NCBI GenBank assembly: GCA_020724225.1
Contig: DYHI01000013.1
Span: 1-33,020, forward strand
Direction of reading: 5' to 3'
DNA: 33,020 nucleotides
From: Candidatus Altimarinus sp.
Lineage (GTDB): Bacteria; Patescibacteriota; Gracilibacteria; BD1-5; UBA6164
Shown: positions 10,050 through 18,794 of the stretch, one piece after another
How the letters are laid out: each line of letters starts with the position of its first letter
How positions within the stretch are numbered: position 1 is the first letter of the stretch
Notes under the pieces: model-generated
What the model saw: only the letters and a program-made list of their open reading frames with translations
Told to the model about the DNA's origin: nothing
Database searches by the model: none
Program-made: the position numbers and the translations under genes

Positions 10050-11474
10050 CTACTTCAATTTTGTTCTTAAAAACTCATTTAATTCACTTATCTCTACAAG
10101 TTCTTGTTCCATACTATCTCTATATCTTACTGTAACTTTTCAAGCATCATAATTTTCACTATCAATTGTTACACAAAATGGTGTTCAAATCTCATCAAAT
10201 CTAGCATATCTCTTCCCTACAGATCATACATCATCATATTCACAAACAAAATCCTCAGCTAATTGTTTGTAGATAGGTTTAGCAATATCTGCTAATTTTT
10301 TTACAACTGGTAAAACTCATACTTTGATTGGAGCGACTTTTGGATCTAACTTCAAGTAAGTTCTTTGTTCCTCTCATTCCCCATCTACAGTATAAGCATC
10401 GCATAAAGCAGTTAAAAATAATCTATTTAATCAAACTGATGGCTCAATAACATATGGAATAAATTTTCTATTATTTACAGGGTCAAAATAACTCATATCA
10501 GCTTTTGATTCAGTCATATGTGCTTTTAAGTCAAAATCTGTTCTATCAGCTATTCACCAAAGCTCTCACCAACCAAATGGAAATTTATATTCTATATCTG
10601 TTGTTGCATTACTATAATGAGATAGTTCATCTGGATCGTGATCTCTAAGTCTAATATTTTCTTCGTGCAATCACAAAGTATTTAAAAGAAAATTTTTACA
10701 ATCTTCTTTCCATCTAGCATGAACTTCTAAATCTGTTCCTGGTTCACAAAAATATTCAATTTCCATTTGTTCAAACTCCCTAGTTCTAAATATAAAATTA
10801 CCTGGAGTAATTTCATTTCTAAATGCTTTACCAACTTGAGCTACTCAAAATGGTATTTTTCTTCTACTAGTTCTAAGAACATTTGGAAAATCAACAAATA
10901 TACCTTGTGCAGTTTCTGGTCTCATATATACAGTTGCAGAACTATCATCAGTAACTCATTGAAAAGTTTTAAACATCAAATTAAATTTCTTTACATCTGT
11001 CCAATCTCATACTTGTCAATTATTTGGATTTTTTACTTTTTCTCATCTCATAACCTCTGCTTGTTTTTCCATAGGCCAAGATTCTGGGATAAGGTTATTT
11101 ACTCAGTATTTTGATTCTAAAGATTTAGCATTAGATCACATTTCCTCAATCAAAGCTTCAAGTAATTTATCAGCTCTAAATCTTTCTTTTGTATTTTTGT
11201 CATCAATCAAAGGATCTGAAAATCCTCACACATGTCATGAAGCGACCCAAACTTTAGGATTAAGAAGTATAGAACTATCAAGTAACATCATATCATCTTT
11301 TTTTTGAACAAATTCTTTTATCCAAAGATTTTTTATATTTTCTTTCATCAAACTTCCATAAGGACCATAATCCCAACTATTTGCAAGTCATCCATAGATT
11401 TCGCTTCAAGCATATACAAATCATCTAGCTTGTGACAGATTCACTATATCTTTCATTGTAAAATTTGTTTCCAT
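10050..11474 (-). CDS. glyS: Glycyl-tRNA synthetase (alpha2 class II type)
   Basis: This enzyme charges tRNA-Gly with glycine. The 474-residue product is of the single-chain homodimeric type, not the bacterial alpha/beta type. It shows [20 protein letters not shown] (22-40), [17 protein letters not shown] (184-200), motif 2 around [20 protein letters not shown] (219-238) and motif 3 [15 protein letters not shown], followed by the anticodon-binding domain. In a cell that reads UGA as Gly this enzyme must also charge the tRNA with anticodon UCA. The start ATG at 11474 is preceded by a T-box leader, so expression should rise when uncharged tRNA-Gly accumulates. Both GGN and TGA glycine codons are used in its own gene. 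Confidence 0.95.
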
Positions 11475-11479
11475 ATTTT

Positions 11480-11650
11480 ATATTTAAATAATAAAAAGAC
11501 CCTTAAAGCACTCTTATGAAATGCTCTCGGGGTCCATTTGTTTTTGCTTTGGACGGTTCCACCCAAGTTTCCCTCAATTAAGAAGGACTCTTTTTTTATA
11601 AATAACTCTTACAAGATTCCAACCTTGCTTTAAAACAAGCTATTATTTAT
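11480..11650 (-). promoter_or_regulatory. T-box riboswitch leader of glyS
   Basis: The hallmark T-box sequence GGGTGGAACCG lies at 11554-11564 on the minus strand; its UGGA can pair with the UCCA 3' end of a tRNA having U73, as tRNA-Gly usually has. An antiterminator can form from CTTGGG and GTCCA pairing with TGGACCCCGAG. The competing terminator (11497-11535) pairs GGACCC with GGGTCT and is followed by TTTTT. A short Stem I is closed by ATAAATAA at 11643-11650 pairing with TTATTTAT at 11598-11605. A possible specifier triplet is GGA (11618-11620), in the context GGAAUCUUG. Stem I is much shorter than in classical T-boxes. The assignment rests on motifs and foldings done by eye. Confidence 0.85.
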
Positions 11651-11654
11651 GTTT

Positions 11655-11681
11655 ATTTTATATTTTTATTTGTTTTGTCAA
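11655..11681 (-). promoter_or_regulatory. Promoter of the glyS T-box transcript
   Basis: On the minus strand TTGACA (11681-11676) is followed after 15 nt by TAAAAT (11660-11655). The expected start of transcription falls at the base of T-box Stem I near 11648-11650. Confidence 0.55.
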
Positions 11682-11684
11682 GTT

Positions 11685-11954
11685 TTACTTTTCAATTATC
11701 AAAGCTTCTTTATGAATTTCATTCCAAATTTTTTCTATAAGCTCTTCTGAAACTCACTTATTTTTTGCTTCTTTTCTTATATTCTCAAGTACTTTTTGCC
11801 ATCTTGCAGCATCTAGTGGATTATCTACTCAAACTTCTTTTTTTATCTTTCAAATTTCTTTAACATAATCAAATCTACGAGCAAGTAAATATATTAATTC
11901 CCTATCAAGTGTATCTATTCAATCTCTGTAATGTTTAATTAATTCTTCATTCAT
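11685..11954 (-). CDS. Chorismate mutase type II (AroQ) domain protein
   Basis: An 89-residue helical protein with the AroQ pattern. The N-terminal helix carries R and the DGIDTLDRELIYLLARR stretch (about 11-27). Then come KEIGKIKKE with the second conserved Lys, the DAARWQKVL segment and a C-terminal helix. AroQ chorismate mutases convert chorismate to prephenate at the head of Phe and Tyr synthesis. No other aromatic pathway gene is in the window, and the lineage is known for having few biosynthetic pathways, so the real substrate or role is uncertain. It starts 8 nt after the upstream SLH-type gene. Confidence 0.75.
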
Positions 11955-11962
11955 AAAAATTA

Positions 11963-12583
11963 CTATGGAACTAAAATCTCTTTACTATCAAATTCAGGAA
12001 AACTTTTACTTATAACATAAAAAATCCATCATCTTTTTGCATTTGAATTATAATCAAACTGCTTACTTGTAATTAATCATAAATCAAAAGCAGTATCAAC
12101 ATAGTCTTTTTGCCAATTATTTGTACTATATTTTTTTTCTATTTTTCTTGCTTTAAATACAAGTTTCAAAACCTCTGCACTTGTTATATTATCATTTGGT
12201 CTAAAGGTCTCAGTTTTTACTATATATCAAGCATCAAGTGCTGATTCTATATATTTACATCACCAATCATCTATAACATCAATATAAAATGAATTACAAG
12301 TAGATTTAGTTCTCAGTTGAGCTACATTTGAAATAATTTTCATAACCTCTTTTCTTGTTATATTATCTCAAACTCTATAATTTTCTGGATTCTTTGAATT
12401 ATCTTGTATATAATTTCTATTTGACATAAATATTGCAGATCTTAATTGATCATCTATAGAACAATTATTATCTTTTAAAAGTGTAAAATTTACTCATAAC
12501 TGTTCACATTTATATGATTCCTCTGCAAATACAAAAAAAGTAGTTAAAATAAAGAAAGTACAAAGTATAATTATCTTTTTCAT
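11963..12583 (-). CDS. Secreted SLH-domain-like protein (first paralogue)
   Basis: A 206-residue protein with a signal peptide (1-21, ending TTFFVFA) followed by sequence of S-layer homology type: DNITRKEVMKIISNVA, then FYIDVIDDWGCKYIESALDAGYI, RPNDNITSAEVLKLVFKA and a third weaker copy WQKDYVDTAFDLGLI. SLH modules anchor proteins to cell-wall polymers. Four Cys residues include the C...WGC pair shared with the neighbouring paralogue, possibly a disulphide. It lies between its paralogue and the chorismate mutase gene, all in one direction. Confidence 0.75.
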
Positions 12584-12597
12584 TTACAAATTATTAA

Positions 12598-13182
12598 TTA
12601 TTTAATTTTTACTTCATCACTATAAAAAGAACTTTTTAAAAATTCATTGTAATCAGGAAAAGTCTTTGCAACAGCTACAAAAATCCGTCATCTTTTTGCA
12701 TCAGAATTATAATTACTAGCTATATCATCAATCAATCATAACTCATAAGCTGATTTCATATAGTCTTCTTGCCAAACTCAAGTATTATATTTTTTATCAA
12801 GATTTCTTGCTTTGAAAAGTAATTTTAAAAATTCTGCTTTTGTTACATTGTCATCAGGTCTAAATTTATCATTTTTAGATATAATTCAAGCTTTTAAAGC
12901 CGCTTCAATATATTTACATCCCCAATCATCAACTACATCTTTAAAAGATCAAACACAATTATTTTCTGTTTTTAGATAAGCAACATTTGCAATTATTTTC
13001 ATCGTTTCTTTTCTAGTTATATTATCACTTATTCTATAATCTTTAGGTGAAGAACTAGAATCTTTTATAAAATTTTTTGATGCCAAGAAGTTTCAAGATT
13101 TTATTTGTTCAGATTCACTAAGAGCAAAAACAGATACTATAGTCATTGCAAAAATTGCAATTATTGATAACAATTTTTTCAT
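12598..13182 (-). CDS. Secreted SLH-domain-like protein (second paralogue)
   Basis: A 194-residue relative of the next gene, with a signal peptide (1-20, ending VSVFA) and the same module order: DNITRKETMKIIANVAYL, FKDVVDDWGCKYIEAALKAGII, FRPDDNVTKAEFLKLLFKA, WQEDYMKSAYELGLI. The two genes probably arose by tandem duplication. They keep the same Cys pair and the same AKRG(W/R)IF motif before the C-terminus. A role on the cell surface is likely; no enzymatic domain is visible. Confidence 0.75.
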
Positions 13183-13196
13183 ATATATTTATTTTA

Positions 13197-13250
13197 AAAA
13201 ATAACCCTTGTATTATATTTACAAGAGTTATTTTTGCAAAAATTTTTTGT
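13197..13250 (-). terminator. Terminator hairpin, copy 1
   Basis: AATAACCCTTGTA pairs with TACAAGAGTTATT (one mismatch), with T-rich DNA on both sides. A near-identical copy lies at 14235-14280, so the exchanger gene sits between two copies. Confidence 0.75.
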
Positions 13251-13252
13251 TT

Positions 13253-14215
13253 TTAAATATTTACAACTAAATAGATAATATATGAAAAATAAATAAGTAC
13301 CATAAATATTCATTCTGCTCTTCAAATAGTATGTTTTTTTAAAACAAACATTGTGATAAATAATAATATTGTTGCAAATATAGCCATAAATATATCTTTG
13401 TTTGCTTCAGAAGAAAATGATAATGGTGTGATAATTGATGTTATTCAAAGAATCCAAAAAATATTAAAAATATTACTTCAAACTACATTTCAAATTGCAA
13501 TATCACTTTGCTTTTTCAGTGCAGCAACAACAGATGTAGCAAGTTCAGGTAAACTTGTTCATACTGCAACAACAGTCAATCAAATAACTGATTCAGTCAT
13601 ACCAAGATTTTTAGCTAATTCAACAGCTCAATCTACTATCCATTTTCATCAAATAGTTAATCAAGCAAGTCATAAAACTATAAATAAAATTGATTTTAAA
13701 GCTGAAATTTCTACTAACTCTTCATCATCAGATGATTTTTCATCTTTTATTTTTGATATACCAAAAGTATAATATAAAAATATTATAAAAAATCCTATTA
13801 AAATAAGTCAATCTGATTTTGAAATTTGATTTGAAAATCATGAATCAAAAAAAACATCATTTGCCATTATTCACAAAACTAAAACTCAAAGAAGTGCAAA
13901 TGGTATTTCTTTCCAAACAGTAGTTATTTTTGATCTAACTGGATAAATAATAGCTGTAATTCAAAGTATAAGTAATATATTTGCTATATTACTTCAAAGT
14001 ATATTTCATATAGCTAAATCAGTTTTTCAATCAATCGCCGAAAACATATTTACTGCCAATTCAGGAGTAGATGTTCAAAAAGCAACTATAGTTAATCAAA
14101 TCACAATTGCAGGAATATTAAATTTCAAAGCAATAGATGAAGCTCAAGAGACAAGTATATCAGCTCATTTTATCAAAAAAATAAATCAAATAACAAAAAG
14201 TAAATATGTTAACAT
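13253..14215 (-). CDS. CaCA-family Na+/Ca2+ exchanger
   Basis: A 320-residue membrane protein of the calcium/cation antiporter family (YrbG-like). It has the two inverted alpha repeats that form the ion path: VAFGTSTPELAVN with AIGNILGSNIANILLILG in the first half, and VAVGTSLPELATSVVAA with AIGNVVGSNIFNIFWILG in the second. An acidic cytoplasmic loop (DEKSSDDEE) joins the halves. About ten transmembrane helices are expected. It exports Ca2+ (or another divalent ion) in exchange for Na+ or H+; the ion cannot be read from sequence. It stands as a single gene between two copies of the same terminator. Confidence 0.92.
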
Positions 14216-14234
14216 ATATAAAATTATTAATTTA

Positions 14235-14280
14235 AAAAAATAACTCTTGCATTCTATATACAAGAGTTATTTTTGCAAAA
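14235..14280 (-). terminator. Terminator hairpin, copy 2 (htpX)
   Basis: AATAACTCTTG pairs with CAAGAGTTATT around a 12-base AT-rich loop. The flank TTTTTGCAAAAA is shared with the copy at 13197-13250. Confidence 0.75.
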
Positions 14281-14287
14281 AATTATA

Positions 14288-15199
14288 TTAATAATTGTAA
14301 TTTCTCAAATTTTCTATTCTATCATCTAAATCAGGATGTGAAGAAAATAAAGCCATTATTCAAGTTTTATTTCTTGTGCTAATCTTCATAGTTGCAAGTT
14401 TAGACTCATCATTTTCTGCTCTATCAATCATCTTCTTAAGTGCTTGTAATCAAGCAATCATATTTTCTTTACCAACAAATCTAGCACTTCATTCATCTGC
14501 TCTATACTCTCTATATCTTGAGAACCACATAACTATAACTGAAGCTAATATTCATAAAATCAAATCAAGAAGAATAGAAACAATATAATAAATGAAAGAT
14601 GGTTCAGATGAACTACTATCTTTTCTAAAATAACTATCTGCTATATTTGCTATGATTCTTGATAAAAATACGACAAATGTATTTATAACTCATTGTAACA
14701 ATGTCATAGTAACCATATCTCAGTTAAGAATATGAGCCATTTCATGTCATACTACTCATTTTATTTCATTTTCATTCATCATATCTAAAAGCCCTGTAGA
14801 AACTGCAACTAAAGAACTATTTTTTGTAGCTCATGTTGCAAATGCATTTGGATCTGAACTTTCATATATTCATACTTCTGGCATTTTTATACCATTTTTC
14901 ATAGATAAATCAAAAACAATGTCATATACAAGTTTCTCTTTTGTTGACAAGTTATATAAATCACTTTGATCTATTATTGTTATATTATAAGCTCTTTTAG
15001 CCATCCACTTTGACATAAAAAGACTTATAAAAGCTCATGTGAATCAAACTATTGTTGCATAAATAAAGATTGAAGTATAACTTTGTCAGAATCAAGATAT
15101 ATTTATTCCAAATACTTTTTCTGCAATCGCAATCATAATTCATATAAGAACTATAACAGCTATATTTGTAAGTAAAAATAAAAATACTCTTTTAATCAT
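14288..15199 (-). CDS. htpX: Membrane zinc metalloprotease HtpX (M48)
   Basis: HtpX degrades damaged or misfolded membrane proteins. The 303-residue product has two N-terminal transmembrane helices (about 4-26 and 44-64), the zinc motif HEMAH at 152-156, two further hydrophobic segments, and the third zinc ligand in the SRYREYRADEGSARF segment. Family landmarks FATG.TKNSSLVAVSTGLLD and the closing SSHPDLDDRIENL are present. Length is normal (280-310). It is a single gene with its own terminator. Confidence 0.93.
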
Positions 15200-15219
15200 A
15201 TTAAATTGTTTGTTATAAA

Positions 15220-15438
15220 TTAATGTAAGATATACTTATCAAATCAAGATTGTCTAATAATTGCACTTAATAGTAATTTTCAAAAGTTTTATTTGAATGA
15301 ACTGGAACCGTAGTTCTTTTTCATGTTTTTACATTTTTTAAAGTACAATGACTTCATAACCCAAGAATGCTCTACAAATCATAATTTCTTTAATATGTCT
15401 ATTAAATCTTTTCATTTAATTTGAGAGTTTTTAGGCAT
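15220..15438 (-). pseudogene. hicA: hicA-type mRNA interferase toxin, frameshifted remnant
   Basis: The N-terminal part in frame gives MPKNSQIKGKDLIDILKKLG, a HicA start. The middle of the family pattern, NVKTGKRTTVPVHSNKT, is only readable in another frame. The end, GKLLLSAIIRQSGFDK, returns to the first frame. So one insertion and one deletion have compensated each other in length (219 nt, 73 codons) but create an internal TAA in the first frame. The gene starts inside the last codons of the upstream hicB remnant, as in functional hicBA operons. It can no longer make HicA unless the indels are sequencing errors. Confidence 0.75.
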
Positions 15439-15651
15439 TTACTAGATCTTTAGAGATTAAATTAAATCTAAAATCTTTAATATCTTTTTGTAAACTAACT
15501 ATATATGATAATATAGCTTCTTTTAAATTAAAATCTAATTCTTCTAAATTGTATCAGTAAGTAAAACAACCAGGAAATTTAAAACCTCAGCATAATAAGT
15601 TCAATCATCTTCTTTAAAAACTTTTATATCAAAATCTGATAAATTTGTCAT
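15431..15651 (-). pseudogene. hicB: hicB-type antitoxin, frameshifted remnant
   Basis: The first frame reads MTNLSDFDIKVFKEDDGTYY and AEVLNF, then hits a stop. The next frame continues the HicB pattern with FPGCFTYGYNLEELDFNLKE and ends at TAA. One base is missing in the TTTAAATTT run (221 nt instead of 222). HicB normally neutralises HicA and represses the operon. Its last codons overlap the hicA start by 8 nt. With hicA it forms a decayed toxin-antitoxin pair directly behind the truncated polA. Confidence 0.75.
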
Positions 15652-15683
15652 AATAACATTATTAAATTTTAATGGTAATTATT

Positions 15684-17036
15684 TTATTCAAGTAAACTCA
15701 TTTGTCAAAATAAACTAGTTCATTTTTTTTGAATTTTATTTAATGATTTTGTTTCATTACTTAAGTCAAATTTTCTCATAAATAACTCAATTATTTCTAA
15801 ATCATATTTAATATTGTGTCCTATTATTTTAAAATTTCAGTTTAAAATAAATTTAAAAAAATCATTTAATTCTGCTTTATCAAGCTTTGGTCAATTATGA
15901 GCTACATTTATATAGTAAATATGATTTTCATCAATTAATACTGAAACTCAAACAAGTTCTGCTTCAATTATATTTAGTGATGTTGTTTCTGTATCTAAAA
16001 CAAACTCATCTCTCTTAGAAATAAGTTTTTTTAAATTTTCAAGTCATTCATTATCTCAAATTATTTGAACTTTTAGTCATAAATCTTTCCATGTTTTTTC
16101 TTTTTTAATATGTTCTTTTCAAAGTAAACTATTAAATTCATATTTTTTAAAGAGTTCTATAACTTCATCATCTACTAAATTATCTTTATTAAATTTGTAT
16201 GCTTCAAGGTTAAATCAATCTTTATAGATTCCTGCCTTCGCAGGAATGACGATAGAGGATAAATCAACATCAAATTTTATTGTTGCAAGTTTTTTTGATA
16301 AAAAAGCCATTTCACGAGCTGAAACAATTTTTTCAAGAGTTTTCCCTGAAAGTATTTTTTTTATTTCTTGATTTTCACTTACTTTTCCAGAATCTATAAA
16401 ATCATAGATTTCTTCAACTGTTCCTAATTCATTTATAAGAGGGACTGCTTTTTTTGGTCATATCCCGTCAATTCAAGGAATATTATCTGAACTATCTCAG
16501 TTAATAGCTAGATAATCTATAATTCTCGGAGGTATTACTCAAAATTTTTCTGTAGTTTTTTTGATATCAAATACATCTTTTTTTATAATATCATATATTT
16601 TAATATTTTCTGTAACTAAACTATAAAGATCTTTATCTCAAGAAAGTATAAATACTTGATTTTCTTTATCCTTTCAAAGCTCAATAGCAAGTGTAGCAAT
16701 CACATCATCTGCCTCAACCATTGGTATTTCAATTACTGGAGTATGAAAAAGTGCAACCATATCATTTATCTCTTCTACCTGGCTTCTCAAATTATCAGGC
16801 ATTCTATCTCTTGTAGATTTGTATTCAGTATAAATTTGATGACGAAAATTTTCTCATCTAGCATCTCTTATAAACACGAGGTAGTCAGGATTATCTCTTA
16901 CAAGATCTTGCATAAAAAACTTTGCAATTCAAAAAATTGCACTTACATGTTTTCAACTTTTTGTTGTAAAATCAGGAATAGCAAAAAACATACGATATAT
17001 TAATGCATTTCAATCAATTAAAAAAATCTTTTTCAT
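15684..17036 (-). CDS. polA: DNA polymerase I lacking its polymerase domain (5' nuclease plus partial 3'-5' exonuclease)
   Basis: The 450-residue product starts with a complete 5'-3' exonuclease/flap domain: LIDGNALIYR (6-15), YKSTRDRMP (72-80), EADDVIATLA (108-117), SGDKDLYSL (132-140) and NGDSSDNIPGIDGIGPKKA (179-197). It then enters a proofreading domain with motif Exo I (LDTET, 347-351) and Exo II (GHNIKYDLEII, 406-416). It stops soon afterwards, before Exo III and the whole polymerase domain, after about 35 residues that do not look like PolA. It may still remove RNA primers. A 30-nt palindromic repeat is inserted in frame (VIPAKAGIYK, 263-272). Its 3' end borders the decayed hicBA pair. 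Confidence 0.85.
16221..16250 (-). repeat. Palindromic element, copy 1 (inside polA-like gene)
   Basis: A 30-nt sequence containing CCTGCGAAGGCAGG-type dyad symmetry, identical over all 30 positions to 27016-27045. It is read in frame as VIPAKAGIYK. Confidence 0.9.
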
Positions 17037-17047
17037 TGTATATTAAA

Positions 17048-17077
17048 GTTTAGAGTTTATAGATTAGAGTTTAGAAA
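17048..17077. repeat. GTTTAGAGTTTATAGATTAG intergenic repeat, copy 1
   Basis: The first 20 bases are identical to 20645-20664. Related degenerate forms are at 20685-20720 (inverted), 23351-23382 and, within uvrC, 31581-31612. Confidence 0.7.
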
Positions 17078-17115
17078 TTTTGTAATTTATAAATAAAAAT
17101 CTGAAAATCAAAACC

Positions 17116-17143
17116 ATTTTATTTATAAATTTTGTTTTGACAA
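17116..17143 (-). promoter_or_regulatory. Promoter of the polA-like gene
   Basis: On the minus strand TTGTCA (17143-17138) and TAAAAT (17121-17116) are 16 nt apart. Its -35 box overlaps that of the divergent promoter at 17137-17164. Confidence 0.6.
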
Positions 17144-17164
17144 ATGATATATTTTGAATAAATT
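17137..17164 (+). promoter_or_regulatory. Promoter of the nucleotidyltransferase operon
   Basis: TTGACA at 17137-17142 and TAAATT at 17159-17164 are 16 nt apart. The first start codon is at 17202. Confidence 0.6.
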
Positions 17165-17201
17165 ATTTATTGACTTATATAATATTTATTGTATTTATAA
17201 A

Positions 17202-17435
17202 ATGAATAAAAATACTTTTGAACAAGAAAGGTTAGATGATTTTTTAGAAATTCTTCCTATAAATCTAGATAGTGAAACTAAAAAAGCAATAGATGAATAC
17301 ATATGAATATTGATGAATACAATATCTTTGTTTGAATGACAAGAATGAATTAGTGAAGAAGATTTACAAAAAATAACAAAAAATTTAGTTGATTCGTTTA
17401 GATTTTGTGTTTGATTGTTAATTAAAAGAGATTAA
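17202..17435 (+). CDS. Small protein, first gene of nucleotidyltransferase operon
   Basis: A 77-residue acidic, mostly helical protein that I do not recognise. It begins MNKNTFEQERLDDFLEILP and has a hydrophobic helix around IGILMNTISLF; it ends FRFCVGLLIKRD. Its stop (TAA, 17433-17435) shares a base with the ATG of the next gene, so the two are probably translationally coupled. Glycine is given by TGA at all positions. It may bind the next small protein or regulate the nucleotidyltransferase; that is inference from position only. Confidence 0.65.
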
Positions 17436-17731
17436 TGAAAAAAATAGAATTATCATATGAGGAATCAATAGATTCTCTAACTTTTCAGGTAAAAGATTTA
17501 AATAGTTGAATTAATGAAAAATTAAAAGAAACAATAAATAGTATACCTAAAAACATAAGTAACGAAAGCAAACTCCTTATTGCAAAATATGCAAGCTTAA
17601 CAATAAAATCTATAACTTTATTTAAAAAATTATACAAAAAAGAAGAGGAGTTAGATGAATTAAACTGAGTTGTAAGAGAAGTAATAATTAGTTTTAAATA
17701 TGATGTAAAACACAGTTTAGAAAGTAATTAA
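17435..17731 (+). CDS. Small helical protein, second gene of nucleotidyltransferase operon
   Basis: A 98-residue protein without a family I recognise. It appears all-helical, beginning MKKIELSYEESIDSLTFQV, with a Lys/Glu-rich middle (LFKKLYKKEEELDEL) and no signal peptide or membrane segment. It overlaps the preceding gene by one base and ends 17 nt before the nucleotidyltransferase. I looked for an RX4-6H motif of HEPN toxins and did not find one. Co-directional, tightly packed order suggests a shared function with its neighbours. Confidence 0.65.
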
Positions 17732-17748
17732 TTTATAATCAATTTTCT

Positions 17749-18723
17749 ATGAAATATGAGTTATGACAGTTACCCGAATGAAATCATAAATGAAATGTTT
17801 GAGAAGATGATATAACACTTAAAGATATCCAAAATATTGTTAGTGTTATATTATGATGAAGAAATAATAATACTGTAGTATTAACTACTTGATCTTCATG
17901 AAGATGAGAAGAATATGCTGCTATAGATGATTTAGAACTATTAATTTTTTGAGATAATAAATGTTTATTAGCAGAAGAAATACTAAATATGATATGAGTA
18001 ACTAAAAGAAAATGTTCACTTTTAATAGAAAGAAAGACTTTTGATAATGTTGCTTTTTTTGAATGACTAGAGTGTTCACCTATACAATCACCTGTTTTCT
18101 TCCCATCTAGATTTATTGATTACTGAGTTATTTACTGAGATGATTCAAAATTAATTCCATTGGAAAGTAATTTTATTCACTCTCTACATGAAATTGGTAG
18201 AAAAGACTTAGATAGATGGAATGAAAGAATTAGATATCATAAAAAAGTATCTCAAACATGAGAATGATCTTGGAAATGAGGTACATTTAAAATTTTTGAT
18301 CAAAATGAAAGAATTTTAATATATGAAAAGTGAGATAATAAAGAAGTATCTATTAAAATTTGACCTTTAAGGTATATTCAGTATTTAATTGTTAAAATAA
18401 TCATTCAATTAGTAAAATTATGAGATGTAAAAGAAAAAAATTTTAGAGATATCTGAAAATCAATTTCTGATAAATTGGACTTTTTATCTGAAAGAAAAAT
18501 TGAGTTGAGATATTTAGAGGTAGAAGAATTAAAAAGTCTATATAATTTCTTTTTAAATATTCATAACAAAATGAGTAAAAACTTTAAAAGGAATCAAGAT
18601 TGAAGTATATCATTTTCAGATGAGGACTTCAAGATATTCACAGAACAACTAAGTAGATTTAATACATTACTTTGAAAATTAAGATTAAATGATATAAATC
18701 CTTTGACAAATATTCAAAGATAA
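17749..18723 (+). CDS. GlnD/DUF294-like nucleotidyltransferase-fold protein
   Basis: A 324-residue protein whose N-terminal half has the nucleotidyltransferase signature GSSGRGEE (48-55) followed by the acidic D61-x-E63 in DDLELLIF, as in GlnD, GlnE and DUF294 proteins. The following stretch IGPLRYIQYLIVKI resembles the GGLRDIE segment after the catalytic domain in those families. The C-terminal third is helical. It may attach a nucleotide to a protein or small molecule; the substrate is unknown, and the metal site is D-x-E rather than D-x-D. It is the last gene of a three-gene unit with two small unknown proteins. Closely similar systems are not known to me. Confidence 0.6.
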
Positions 18724-18782
18724 TTATCATTCACGAGTCAAGATTAATAATCAAGACAAACTTTCTTTATTAACTTTTTGAG

Positions 18783-18788
18783 AGGAGG
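18783..18788 (+). promoter_or_regulatory. Strong Shine-Dalgarno AGGAGG
   Basis: AGGAGG lies 6 nt before the ATG at 18795. It is unusually strong for this window, where most starts have AT-rich leaders, and it fixes the start of the small ORF. Confidence 0.75.
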
Positions 18789-18794
18789 TCTTCC

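Noticed and set aside
13353-13772. Plus-strand frame of 139 residues
   Set aside because: It lies antisense within the CaCA exchanger, which matches its family over its full length; the plus frame is a shadow.
17435-18723. MNT-HEPN toxin-antitoxin pair
   Set aside because: The nucleotidyltransferase is too long for the minimal MNT type and the small protein has no RX4-6H motif.
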